64,000 nt of DNA from JAVJSD01 sp040219575 (GTDB lineage Bacteria > Planctomycetota > Planctomycetia > Pirellulales > Pirellulaceae): NCBI GenBank assembly GCA_040219575.1, contig JAVJSD010000025.1, forward strand, positions 31,150-95,149, written 5' to 3'. Shown one piece after another: positions 43,604 to 51,530 of the stretch. Within the stretch, counting starts at the first letter, position 1. The number at the start of each line of letters is the position of its first letter. A program made the position numbers and the translations under genes. A model generated the notes under the pieces. The model had not been told where the DNA came from. It did not search any database and saw nothing but the letters and a program-made list of their open reading frames with translations.

Positions 43604-43729
43604 GGCAGGCCGAAACAACCGAAGGGCGGTTCCGGCAGACGTGCGACACGACGATGAGGCTTGGCCGCGTTTTGCGTTCGCCTGGCGATCGAGAACTGCC
43701 GGAACTGCGCACGGCTTGTTCCGGCCAGC
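43604..43729. repeat. long inverted repeat, second TAGGCCGGAACAAGCC family copy
   Basis: The right arm 43696-43729 (CTGCCGGAACTGCGCACGGC...) nearly equals the complement of the left arm of the element at 20106-20231; the left arm 43604-43638 is more diverged. It separates convergent genes, as in the other copy. Confidence 0.8.
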
Positions 43730-43739
43730 TACACCCATC

Positions 43740-44528
43740 TCAGCGCCGCGCCGGTTGATCGCCGCCAAGCACGCCGCGGAGCCAATCGTTGGCGGTCTTC
43801 AGCGGATCCTGAGGCTGAACGGGCGCCGTCGGTTGCTCGCCTTCGATCCCGTCCTCGTTCACCATGGGAGGATTCTGGTACCGCTCCAGGTAGGCGTTCA
43901 TGAAAGGATCGCCGAACAGCAGTAGACAGACCGCCGCCAACTTGCCGTAGGTCGAGAAGTTGGCCCAGGAGCTCTTGCTCCAGAACTTGATCGCCGTGCC
44001 GAACGAGCGCTTGAGGCGAATGCGGCCGGTGTGCCATTCGATGCTGTACAGTTCGTCGAGCAACAGGTGCGACATGAAGCCGAGCACGACGCCGAACGCC
44101 TTGAAGATGCGGATGTCTTCGGTGCTGCCCGAGCACAGCAAATACGCCAGCAGGCCGGCGATGGCGCAGGCTGGAATGCTGTGCCACATGCCGCGATGGA
44201 CCGTGTACCGCTTGATGATCTCGGCCGCGCCGAAGCGGATGGCGACATAGATCGCCGCGGCGCAGAGCACGATCGTCTCGTGATCGAGCCCCAGTTGCCG
44301 AAAGCGATTCAGTAGCAGCATCGGCACCACCGCCGAGGCGAAGGCGATGCTCTCCCGCAGCGGCGTGCCCGTGTCGCTGTCGATGTCGGGCAGCATGCCC
44401 GAGACGCTGCACAGCCCGCCGGCCAGAATCGACGACTGAATCGGCATGCCGAACACGAGGGCGCCGGCGGCGCCATAACCGACGCCTAACACGGTGCTGG
44501 TGGTGATGTGAGTCTTAAAGCCGGCCAT
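43740..44528 (-). CDS. YdjM-like metal-dependent membrane hydrolase
   Basis: 262 residues. The N-terminus MAGFKTHITTSTVLGVGYG and the motifs SGMLPDIDSD, YTVHRGMWHSIPA and GFMSHLLLDELYSIEW match the YdjM/LexA-binding inner-membrane hydrolase family (PF04307): conserved His and Asp on membrane helices. The activity of these proteins is poorly defined. An AAGGAGGG 5 bases before ATG 44528 fixes the start. The C-terminal 50 residues are a polar tail. Divergent from the CvpA gene. Confidence 0.85.
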   Translation of the reverse strand: MAGFKTHITTSTVLGVGYGAAGALVFGMPIQSSILAGGLCSVSGMLPDIDSDTGTPLRESIAFASAVVPMLLLNRFRQLGLDHETIVLCAAAIYVAIRFGAAEIIKRYTVHRGMWHSIPACAIAGLLAYLLCSGSTEDIRIFKAFGVVLGFMSHLLLDELYSIEWHTGRIRLKRSFGTAIKFWSKSSWANFSTYGKLAAVCLLLFGDPFMNAYLERYQNPPMVNEDGIEGEQPTAPVQPQDPLKTANDWLRGVLGGDQPARR

Positions 44529-44653
44529 CGGTTCCCTCCTTGGCGATCCGTCGCGGACTCTCCGCCCTGCTCTCCCTGCTAGCATGCGCGGCATGCCGGG
44601 CGGCGGACTGTACTCGATGCGGAGGCATGGATTCAAGCCCAACGCCTCCCAAC

Positions 44654-44734
44654 GGCGAGCCGAGCGGCGTCAGCCGCCGGTGTTCGGTGCGAGAAAGGCC
44701 TTTTGCACCGGCGGCTGACGCCGTCCGGCTCGCC
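44654..44734. repeat. long inverted repeat, 29-bp arms
   Basis: The arms at 44654-44682 (GGCGAGCCGAGCGGCGTCAG...) and 44706-44734 pair with two or three mismatches around a 23-base loop. It lies in the divergent gap before the cvpA-like gene. Confidence 0.88.
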
Positions 44735-44822
44735 GGGGCTCGCCGGATGCGTTGGTCTTCTACCTCGTCGAGCCGCTCGCTATACTTCCCGCCCGAATTG
44801 AACTTTCTCGAGGGACCTCGCG

Positions 44823-45503
44823 ATGCAGATTTACGACATCCTGATGTTGGCCGTGATTGTGGCGGCGATTGCGTTCGGCGCCTGGAAAGGCCTGGCTTGG
44901 CAGATCGCCTCGATGGCGGCGATTGTGCTGAGCTACCTGGTGGCGCTCAACTTCCGCGAGCCGGTGTCGCAGTTGATCGGCGCCGATCCGCCGTGGAACG
45001 TGTTCCTGGCGATGCTGATCCTGTACGTCGTCACCTCGCTGGGCGTGTGGCTGACCTTCCGCCTTGTCCGCGACTTCATCGACCGGGTGAAGCTGAAGGA
45101 ATTCGATCGCCACACCGGCGCCGTGCTGGGGGCGGCCAAGGGCGTCATCCTGTGCGTGATCATCACCCTGTTCGCCGTCACGCTGCTGGGCGAGGAGCAG
45201 AAACGGACCGTCTGCCAGTCCCGCTCCGGCTACTACATCTCGCTGCTGATCGACAAGGTTCACGTGGCGATGCCGAGCGAAATCCACGACGTGATCCACC
45301 CCTATTTGCATGAACTCGATGAGAAAATCGACCACGAGCGCCAGTCGGCGACGGCGGCCGGACAATCGGATTCATCGAACCCACCGGCCGCCCCCACCGC
45401 CGAGATTCCCGGCTCTCCCGACGGAGAAGGGCAGAGCGATTTCGACCGTTCGGCCCGCCTGCTGCGCGACGCGGCGAATCAGATTTGGCGCGATCAGCAG
45501 TAG
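44823..45503 (+). CDS. CvpA family membrane protein
   Basis: 226 residues. The CvpA profile is clear: YDILMLAVIVAAIAFGAWKGLAWQIASMAAIVLSYLVA, FLAMLILYVVTSLGVWLTFRLV, and a fourth segment AVLGAAKGVILCVIITLFAVTLL. Members are needed for colicin V production or envelope integrity in some bacteria; their mechanism is unsettled. The C-terminal 60 residues are polar and Pro/Ser-rich. GAGGGA 7 bases before the ATG supports the start. Confidence 0.88.
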   Translation: MQIYDILMLAVIVAAIAFGAWKGLAWQIASMAAIVLSYLVALNFREPVSQLIGADPPWNVFLAMLILYVVTSLGVWLTFRLVRDFIDRVKLKEFDRHTGAVLGAAKGVILCVIITLFAVTLLGEEQKRTVCQSRSGYYISLLIDKVHVAMPSEIHDVIHPYLHELDEKIDHERQSATAAGQSDSSNPPAAPTAEIPGSPDGEGQSDFDRSARLLRDAANQIWRDQQ

Positions 45504-45870
45504 CGTTGGTCGAGAGGATTTCGGCACCCGCCGTCATCGCCGCGGGGCGGGGCGAAGACCGCCTGGGCGAGCGTCGAGGCGTCAGGGCGACGTGTTCAAC
45601 GTCGCCCGCAAGCACGTCGGGCTGACGCCTCGACGCTCGCCCAAGCTCGCCCAACGAGTCCATGCGAGCCGGCGGGCGGCGGGACGGCGATCGGCGCCAA
45701 TTCCGGGAAAAACCGCCTACCTGACCGAACATAAGAAACATTATCGGACGTTGGGTAAAGGCTGCTCCCTAAGGGATTTTCGTCTGATCGTGGCCGAGGG
45801 CCGGCGATGCGGCGACTCGTAGCGGCGGCCGATCTTCATCGTCCGCGAAGCCCCAAGCTGAAGGTCTCGA
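45504..45870. other. intergenic region dominated by an inverted repeat
   Basis: 367 bases between convergent cvpA-like and accA genes. Apart from the inverted repeat at 45564-45643 nothing coding is apparent. The second half (about 45720-45800) is less GC-rich than its surroundings, but no RNA gene was recognised. Confidence 0.4.
45564..45643. repeat. long inverted repeat, 31-bp arms
   Basis: The left arm 45564-45594 (TGGGCGAGCGTCGAGGCGTC...) and the right arm 45613-45643 (ending GCCTCGACGCTCGCCCA) are almost perfectly complementary, with an 18-base loop. Position between convergent genes suits a bidirectional terminator. Confidence 0.9.
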
Positions 45871-46902
45871 TCACTTGCTGGTCGAGTCGGCGGTGGCCTC
45901 GGTCGGCGGCGCCGCGGCCGACGTCGGCGGCGCGGTGGAGGCGACCTCGAGGAACTTGCCCATCCGCCGGAACTTCTCGTAGCGGGCGTCCACCAGTTGG
46001 TCGCGGGGCATGCCCAGCAGCTCGCGGAGCGTCTTCATCAAGTAGACCTTGAGCCGCGCCGCGCTCTGGTGATGATCGCGATGCGCTCCCCCGAGCGGCT
46101 CGCCGATCACGTCGTCGACGATCCCCAATTCCCGGAGGTGCTTGGAGGTGAAGCGGAGGGCGGAGGCCGCCTGCTCGGCGTACTCGTGGCTCTTCCACAG
46201 AATGCCCGCGCAGCCCTCGGGGCTGATCACGGAGTAGTAGGCGTTCTCCAGGATCGCCACCCGGTCGCCCACGCCGATGCCCAGGGCGCCGCCGCTGCCG
46301 CCTTCGCCGATCACCACGCAGATGATGGGCGTTTCGAGCCGCGACATTTCGAACATATTCTCAGCGATCACCTGGGCCTGGCCGCGCTCCTCGGCGCCGA
46401 TGCCGGGGTAGGCCCCCGGCGTGTCGATGAAGCAGATCACCGGCAACTGATACTTGGCCGCCATCCGCATCTTGGCCAACGCCTTGCGGTAGCCCTCGGG
46501 ATGGGCACAGCCGAAGTAGCAGGCGCTGCGCTCCTTGTAGGTGCGGCCTTTCTCGTGGCCGACGACCATCACCTTGTACTGGTCGAGCTTGGCGAAGCCC
46601 GACAGCAGGGCCCGGTCGTCGCCGTAGTGCTTGTCGCCGTGCAACTCGACGAACTCGTCGAACACCAGCGACAAGTAGTCGATGGTGTGCGGGCGATCCT
46701 TATGCCGCGCCACCTGCACCGTTTGCCAGGGCGTGAGGCTGCTGTAAATCCGCCGCGTGACCTCGGTCAACTCGCGCTTCATGCGGCGGATTTCCTCCTC
46801 CTGGCCGCCGGTCCGGTCGGGGGAGGTCTCCAATTGGCGTATCTGGGCGGCCAGGTCGAAAATGGGCTGTTCGAACTCGAGGCCGGGGGCGGGGCTGTCC
46901 AT
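45871..46902 (-). CDS. accA: acetyl-CoA carboxylase carboxyltransferase subunit alpha
   Basis: 343 residues. Typical AccA sequence: EFEQPIFDLAAQIRQLE at the N-terminus, YSSLTPWQTVQVARHKDRPHT, GHEKGRTYKERSACYFGCAHPEGYRKALA, FIDTPGAYPGIGAEERGQAQ, VIGEGGSGGALGIGVGDRVAILENAYYSVISPEGCA. It forms the carboxyltransferase with AccD and makes malonyl-CoA for fatty-acid synthesis. The last 20 residues (Ala/Pro/Thr-rich) exceed the usual family length slightly. The start at 46902 (MDSPAPG) precedes the conserved region by about 10 residues. Confidence 0.95.
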   Translation of the reverse strand: MDSPAPGLEFEQPIFDLAAQIRQLETSPDRTGGQEEEIRRMKRELTEVTRRIYSSLTPWQTVQVARHKDRPHTIDYLSLVFDEFVELHGDKHYGDDRALLSGFAKLDQYKVMVVGHEKGRTYKERSACYFGCAHPEGYRKALAKMRMAAKYQLPVICFIDTPGAYPGIGAEERGQAQVIAENMFEMSRLETPIICVVIGEGGSGGALGIGVGDRVAILENAYYSVISPEGCAGILWKSHEYAEQAASALRFTSKHLRELGIVDDVIGEPLGGAHRDHHQSAARLKVYLMKTLRELLGMPRDQLVDARYEKFRRMGKFLEVASTAPPTSAAAPPTEATADSTSK

Positions 46903-47073
46903 GGTCGTTTCGCAATGATCAGGGGGCGTCAATCGCCGCGCGCCGGCGGTCGATGTCGCTTGGTTTTGAGGTACTCGCCGAGTCGCCGTGATTCTACGCA
47001 ATTCGGCGGATTCCGGCGACGCGTGTTTCCGCCGGCTCGGCGAGCAACATCGCCATTGTAACTACCCGCGACG

Positions 47074-47931
47074 CTAGGAGGAGGGCTTTTGCGTCGACTT
47101 CAGCGGACGCATCGTGGCGTACTCCCGCAGGAACATGGACAACGACTCCGGACGCTGCTCGGGTTTCTTCGACATCATGCGAAACACCAGATTATTGAAC
47201 TCCGGCGTGACATTGCGATTTGCGGCCGACGCCACGGGAATCGGCGCGAAGAGATGCTTGTTCAGCAGGTCGTTCGACGAGACCGCCGTGAACGGCGGTT
47301 TGCACGTCAGCAGTTCGTACAACACGCAGCCGAAACTGTAGATGTCCGCGCGGGGGTCGAGGGCGGCTCCGCGAATCTGCTCGGGCGCCATGTAGCTCCG
47401 CGTGCCTTGGATCTTCTTCGTCTTGCCGGCGAACAGCTTTCCCAGCCCGCGGGGCGGCTTCATGGCGATGGCGAAGTCGATCAGACGAACGTCGCCCTCG
47501 TCGTTGACCATGAAGTTGTCGGGCTTGATGTCGCGATGGATCCAGCCCTGTTGGTGCATGTAGCTGAGCGCCTCGGCGGAGTGCTTGATGACCATATGCG
47601 TGAGTTCGTCGAGCAACTCGGACTCCTGGCGAATCAACTGCTTCAAGTTGCGTCCGCTGAAGAACTCCAGCACCAGAAACGGCAGGTCGTGCGCGGTGAC
47701 GAATTCGTACGTGTCGATGATGTACTTGTGGTCAAGCTGCCGGCCGACCTCGTATTCGTTTTTCAGATAACCGAGTTCCTGGCGATCGTGGACGTGCTCC
47801 TTTTGCAGCGCCTTGAGCGCGCAGCGGCGCTCCACTCGTTCGTCGATGGATTCCCAGATCTGGCAGGTATGGCCCACGCGAATGAGCCGCACCAGTCGGT
47901 AGCTGCCGAGATAGTTGCGGCCGACTGCCAC
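47074..47931 (-). CDS. soluble Hanks-type Ser/Thr protein kinase with atypical loops
   Basis: 285 residues, kinase domain only. Lys40 (CALKAL), the catalytic loop H132-R-D134-I-K-P-D-N139, and SYMAPEQIRG are present, so activity is plausible. Two key elements are unusual: the Gly-rich loop is only VGHTCQIWES, and the Mg-binding DFG is D152-F-A154. There is no membrane helix or sensor domain, unlike most planctomycete PknB-type kinases. The start is GTG 47931. Substrates are unknown. Neighbours are accA (same strand, downstream) and truA (upstream, same strand). Confidence 0.85.
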   Translation of the reverse strand: MAVGRNYLGSYRLVRLIRVGHTCQIWESIDERVERRCALKALQKEHVHDRQELGYLKNEYEVGRQLDHKYIIDTYEFVTAHDLPFLVLEFFSGRNLKQLIRQESELLDELTHMVIKHSAEALSYMHQQGWIHRDIKPDNFMVNDEGDVRLIDFAIAMKPPRGLGKLFAGKTKKIQGTRSYMAPEQIRGAALDPRADIYSFGCVLYELLTCKPPFTAVSSNDLLNKHLFAPIPVASAANRNVTPEFNNLVFRMMSKKPEQRPESLSMFLREYATMRPLKSTQKPSS

Positions 47932-48043
47932 AGTGGCGTCATCCTGAAAGAAGAGTGTTGAGCAAACGCGATGGAGGAGGCGTGGTTCCGCGAACGCCTC
48001 TTTCTAAGAGTCTAGCCCAACCCCGCCAGGGGCGGAAGTGCGT

Positions 48044-48085
48044 CGCCCCCCTGCCCTGTCGCCCCCCTGCCCTGCCCTGCCCCAC
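48044..48085 (-). repeat. two copies of the G-rich motif (C-rich on + strand)
   Basis: GCCCCCCTGCCCTG occurs at 48044-48058 and again, longer, at 48061-48083 with three CCCTG units. This is the only tandem occurrence in the window and lies between the kinase and truA genes. Confidence 0.7.
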
Positions 48086-48096
48086 CTCGCCGATGG

Positions 48097-48119
48097 CGAC
48101 GGCGAAGCCGTCGGCTTGG
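48097..48119. repeat. short palindrome GACGGCGAAGCCGTCGGC
   Basis: A copy of the element at 35464-35486, just downstream of the truA stop at 48142 and next to the G-rich motif. Confidence 0.55.
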
Positions 48120-48141
48120 GAGGCGGTGAATGCGCGCGGCG

Positions 48142-48894
48142 TCACCAGCCGTAGTCGACCCACAGCATGAACAGTCCCTGCGGCGGCGCCGTGGGGCCGG
48201 CGAGCGTTCGATCCCGCGCCGCCAGCACCTCGGCGGGCCACGTCTCGCGCTCTTTGCCGACGCCCACCTGCACCAGCGTGCCGACGATGATGCGGACCAT
48301 GTTGTACAAAAAGCCGTCGGCTTCGATCTCGAGATGCAGCAGGTCGGAAAGCTCCCCTTCGCGGCGCTCGATGGTCAGATCGCGTACAGTGCGGACGCTG
48401 CTGAGGCGCGGCGAGCCGGCGGCCTCGAAGCTCTTGAAATCGTGCCGACCGACCAGCGCCGTGGCGGCCCGCTGCATGGCCGACTCGTCGAGCCGATGCG
48501 GCACGAACCAGGCATGGCCGCGGGCGAAGATGTCGCGCTGCCGCCCATCCTGCACGACGTAGCGATAGCGCTTCCCCAGGGCGTGGTCGATGGCGTTGAA
48601 TCCCTGCGGCGCCTCGCGCACGTCCAGCACGGCGATGTCTTCCGGCGTGGTGGCGTCGAGCGCGCGTCGCAACACGTCGGTCGAGAGTTGCGAACTGGTG
48701 GCGAAGCTGACCGCCTGACCGAGCGCATGCACGCCGGCGTCGGTGCGGCCGCTGCCGACGACGCGCACGTTCTCCCCCGTCACGCTGGCGATGGCCCGCT
48801 CCAGCGCCTCCTGCACGGTCGGCAGATCGGCCTGCGCCTGCCAGCCGTGATAGGCCGAGCCGTCGTAGGCGACGGTCAATCGCAGGAATCTCAT
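48142..48894 (-). CDS. truA: tRNA pseudouridine synthase A
   Basis: 250 residues. LTVAYDGSAYHGWQAQ, then VVGSGRTDAGVHALGQAVSF with the catalytic Asp52, KRYRYVVQDGRQRDIFARGHAWFVP and FLYNMVRIIVGTLVQVG are the TruA family blocks. It makes pseudouridine at positions 38-40 of tRNA anticodon stems. The ATG at 48894 directly touches an array of TTTCAGA heptamers, so the leader (CTGAAATCTGAAATGAG) has no Shine-Dalgarno sequence; translation must rely on another mode. Confidence 0.95.
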   Translation of the reverse strand: MRFLRLTVAYDGSAYHGWQAQADLPTVQEALERAIASVTGENVRVVGSGRTDAGVHALGQAVSFATSSQLSTDVLRRALDATTPEDIAVLDVREAPQGFNAIDHALGKRYRYVVQDGRQRDIFARGHAWFVPHRLDESAMQRAATALVGRHDFKSFEAAGSPRLSSVRTVRDLTIERREGELSDLLHLEIEADGFLYNMVRIIVGTLVQVGVGKERETWPAEVLAARDRTLAGPTAPPQGLFMLWVDYGW

Positions 48895-49166
48895 TTCAGA
48901 TTTCAGATTTCAGATTGCAGATTGCAGGAAGGCAGGGACGAACCGCTGATGAACGCTAACGAAAGCAAGAACGGATACCTTCCGACAACGACTCGGCTGT
49001 TTGTTGATTCGAGTTCGGATGCACAATCGAACTTTCGTCAGATTCGAGGCACAAGCCATGAGCGTCTCATTAGCGTTCATCAGCGGTTCCCCCCTGCCCT
49101 GCCCTGCCGCTGACGTTCCGCCTTCAATCTGAAATCTGAAATCTGAAATCTGAAATCTGAAATCAG
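48893..49166. repeat. large nested inverted repeat of TTTCAGA heptamers between truA and asd
   Basis: Left array 48893-48928 (TTTCAGATTTCAGATTTCAG...), right array 49126-49166 (five to six inverted units CTGAAAT). Nested inside are arms AACCGCTGATGAACGCTAA (48950-48968) and its complement (about 49070-49088), and then a C-rich copy of the G-rich motif (49089-49108). It spans the whole gap between two essential genes and reaches the truA start codon. Confidence 0.88.
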
Positions 49167-49169
49167 TCG

Positions 49170-50183
49170 TCAGACGGCCGCTTTGCTGCGGACCAAAAGC
49201 TCCGCGATCTGCACGGCGTTGGTGGCGGCGCCTTTGCGGAGGTTGTCGCTGACGCACCAGAAGGCCAAGCCGTTATCGCTGGAGAGGTCCTCGCGCAGGC
49301 GGCCGATGAAGACGTCGTCCTTGCCGCTGCAGTCGAGCGGCATGGGATACTCCCCGGCGGCGAGGTCGTCCAACAGCGTGACGCCCTCGGCGGCGCGGAA
49401 CAACTCCCGCGCCTCCTCGACCGACAGCTTCCGCTCGGTCTCGACCAACATGCTCTCGCTGTGGCAATTGGTGACCGGCACGCGGACGCACGTGGGGCAG
49501 ATCTTGATGGTGTCGTCGCCGAAGATCTTGTGCGTCTCCCACACCATCTTCATTTCTTCGGAGGTGTATTGTTCGTGCTTCGGCGAGCCGATCTGCGGAA
49601 TGAGATTGAAGGCGATCGGGTGCTTGAAGACTTCGTAGCTATGCGTCTTGCCTGCGAGCGACGCTCGGCTGCCATTCTCCAGATCGCGTTCGCCGGCCAC
49701 GCCCGCGCCGCTGGTGGCCTGGTACGTGCTGACCACCACCCGACGGATGCGGGCGGCGTCGTGCAGCGGCTTCATCGCCACCACCATCTGCGTCGTCGAA
49801 CAGTTGGGGCTGGAGATCACCCCCTGATGCTTTTCAATCGCCTCGGGGTTCACCTCCGGCACCACCAATGGCACCTTGGGATCCATCCGCCAGTAGCCGC
49901 TCTCATCGACCACAACCGCGCCGCGCTCCGTGGCTCCAGGGATGAAGTCGCGGGCCACGTCGTCGGGCGTGCTGGCGATCACCAGGTCGATGTCGTCGAA
50001 GGCTTCGGGTTTGAGTTCCTGCACCGTGTGCTGCTCGCCTTTGAAGGTGAGCGTCGTGCCGGCCGAACGGGCGGAAGCCAGGAACGTGATTTTCTTGTAG
50101 GGAAAACTTCGTTCTTCAAGCATTTGGCGAACCAGCGCACCCACGGCGCCGGTGGCGCCCACAACGGCCAGACTCTCGTACAC
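49170..50183 (-). CDS. asd: aspartate-semialdehyde dehydrogenase
   Basis: 337 residues. The NADP-binding N-terminus LAVVGATGAVGALVRQML, the catalytic Cys128 in SSPNCSTTQM, and the TYQATSGAGVAGERDL and CVRVPVTNCHSESMLVET blocks identify Asd. It reduces aspartyl phosphate to aspartate semialdehyde for Lys, Met, Thr and diaminopimelate synthesis. The start is GTG 50183 with AGGA 8 bases upstream. Confidence 0.95.
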   Translation of the reverse strand: MYESLAVVGATGAVGALVRQMLEERSFPYKKITFLASARSAGTTLTFKGEQHTVQELKPEAFDDIDLVIASTPDDVARDFIPGATERGAVVVDESGYWRMDPKVPLVVPEVNPEAIEKHQGVISSPNCSTTQMVVAMKPLHDAARIRRVVVSTYQATSGAGVAGERDLENGSRASLAGKTHSYEVFKHPIAFNLIPQIGSPKHEQYTSEEMKMVWETHKIFGDDTIKICPTCVRVPVTNCHSESMLVETERKLSVEEARELFRAAEGVTLLDDLAAGEYPMPLDCSGKDDVFIGRLREDLSSDNGLAFWCVSDNLRKGAATNAVQIAELLVRSKAAV

Positions 50184-50336
50184 GGGACAGGTCCTTTGGG
50201 AAAGGATTCTCGGGGGATAGACGGGCGACCGGAAGGACGGTTCACCGAATTTCCAAGTATAGTCGGGTGGTCACAGGTGTGTAAGGCGACCGCTGCACGA
50301 TCGGGCGGCCCGACGCGCGGAGGAGAGTCCAACGCA

Positions 50337-50426
50337 AATGACCAAATCCCAATGACCAATGACTAAAGAACGAGCATCCCCCCTGCCCTGCCCCATTAGT
50401 CATTGGGATTTGGTCATTGGTCATTT
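50337..50426. repeat. inverted array of AATGACC heptamers enclosing the G-rich motif
   Basis: Left array 50337-50367 (AAATGACCAAATCCCAATG...), right array 50396-50426 as its near-perfect complement. The 28-base loop contains CCCCCCTGCCCTGCCCC (50378-50394), the G-rich motif in C orientation. Confidence 0.88.
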
Positions 50427-50462
50427 ACGCCGATGGCCGCCCCGCGAACGCCCGACCCGCCC

Positions 50463-51293
50463 TCAGTCCCACAACACTCGCAGCCCGTAATACGCCGTGT
50501 CCTTAAACCGGCGAATGGTGTCCTTGAACCAGCCGATCTCAGGCGTGGTGGCGTAGGTCATGCTGAGCATCATGCGGGTGTCGCCCTTGGCGATCGGCGA
50601 GGCCTTGTGCAGCACCTTGGCGCCCTCGAAGATCACCAACACGTCGCGTGAGGTGTCGACCGCCACTTCTTTACCGTCGCCGTTTTTCCAGAACAGTTTT
50701 CCGGCCGACACGCCGCCTTCCGCCGATTCGTTGACGATCGACAACAGCACAGTGAAGTGCCGCCCCTTGTAGAAGTTGTGATCGAAGTGCCAGTTGATGT
50801 GATCGCCTTCCTGGTCGTAACAGAGAACCGACAGGGAGCTCTGGTCGTGATCGGCGGTGGGGCCGATTTTTTCTCCGACCACGCGTGAGATGAATTCCTG
50901 CACGCGCGGTGAATGGTAGAAGGCCAGTGCGTGAGGCGCGCACGCGTGAATCTGTTCGTACGAAAGCGTGCCGCCCTTCTTGTGCCCCGGTATATAGCTG
51001 CGAATCATCCGCGGTTCGTTCTCGAAACCTTCCTGGCGGATCCGCTCCAGCGACGCATCGTCGAGAAACCGCTCCGCGCGGACGATCAGTTCACTTTGAA
51101 ATCGCTCCTGCAGCGCGTCGAAATCGTCGCGCTCGGCGAGCGTCGGTTCGCGTCCTTTGATGGTATCGATACGGGAAGCGGCCAGTGTTTGATAGTGCCT
51201 CGTCCGACCAAGTCGCCGCACGAGGTACGCCGCAAACAACAGCAAGAGTACGCCGCCAATCGCAGCCGCGACCCAGGGCCACATGTCACACAT
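50463..51293 (-). CDS. membrane-anchored 2OG-Fe(II) oxygenase (prolyl-4-hydroxylase-like)
   Basis: 276 residues. An N-terminal membrane helix (WVAAAIGGVLLLLFAAYLV) is followed by a helical linker and a double-stranded beta-helix dioxygenase domain. The iron ligands are H169 and D171 (INWHFDHNFYKG) and H229 (AKVLHKASP); R240 (KGDTRMMLS) should bind 2-oxoglutarate. Family members hydroxylate protein side chains or small molecules; the substrate is unknown. Start ATG 51293 (MCDMWPW). Repeat arrays with the AATGACC unit lie on both sides of the gene. Confidence 0.85.
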   Translation of the reverse strand: MCDMWPWVAAAIGGVLLLLFAAYLVRRLGRTRHYQTLAASRIDTIKGREPTLAERDDFDALQERFQSELIVRAERFLDDASLERIRQEGFENEPRMIRSYIPGHKKGGTLSYEQIHACAPHALAFYHSPRVQEFISRVVGEKIGPTADHDQSSLSVLCYDQEGDHINWHFDHNFYKGRHFTVLLSIVNESAEGGVSAGKLFWKNGDGKEVAVDTSRDVLVIFEGAKVLHKASPIAKGDTRMMLSMTYATTPEIGWFKDTIRRFKDTAYYGLRVLWD

Positions 51294-51457
51294 CCCCGCA
51301 GGAAGAACCGTTGAAGCAAACCACCGAAGGCAAAACGGACATTCTCGTCAGGAATCGACGGACTGCAAGCGGCAGCGGGGAAAAATAGGCGAAGTGGGAC
51401 GCGGGGGCGCCGCCGGGCATCAAGCGTGAGGGAAACGCCAGCGAGAAGGACCAGATC

Positions 51458-51530
51458 TCAATGACCAATGGCCAACGGACGGCCCCCTGCCCCGCCCTCT
51501 TGGTCATTGGTGCTTGGTCATTGGTCATTG
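51458..51530. repeat. second AATGACC heptamer inverted array with enclosed C-rich motif
   Basis: Left units TCAATGACCAATGGCC (51458-51473), right units TTGGTCATTGGTGCTTGG... (51500-51530), with CCCCCTGCCCCGCCC (51483-51498) in the loop. The right array supplies the final codons and stop of the HTTM gene (GTC AAT GAC CAA TGA). Confidence 0.85.

Noticed and set aside
48893..49166. CRISPR-like array
   Set aside because: The units are 7 bp in opposed orientation with no spacers of regular length, and no cas gene is near.
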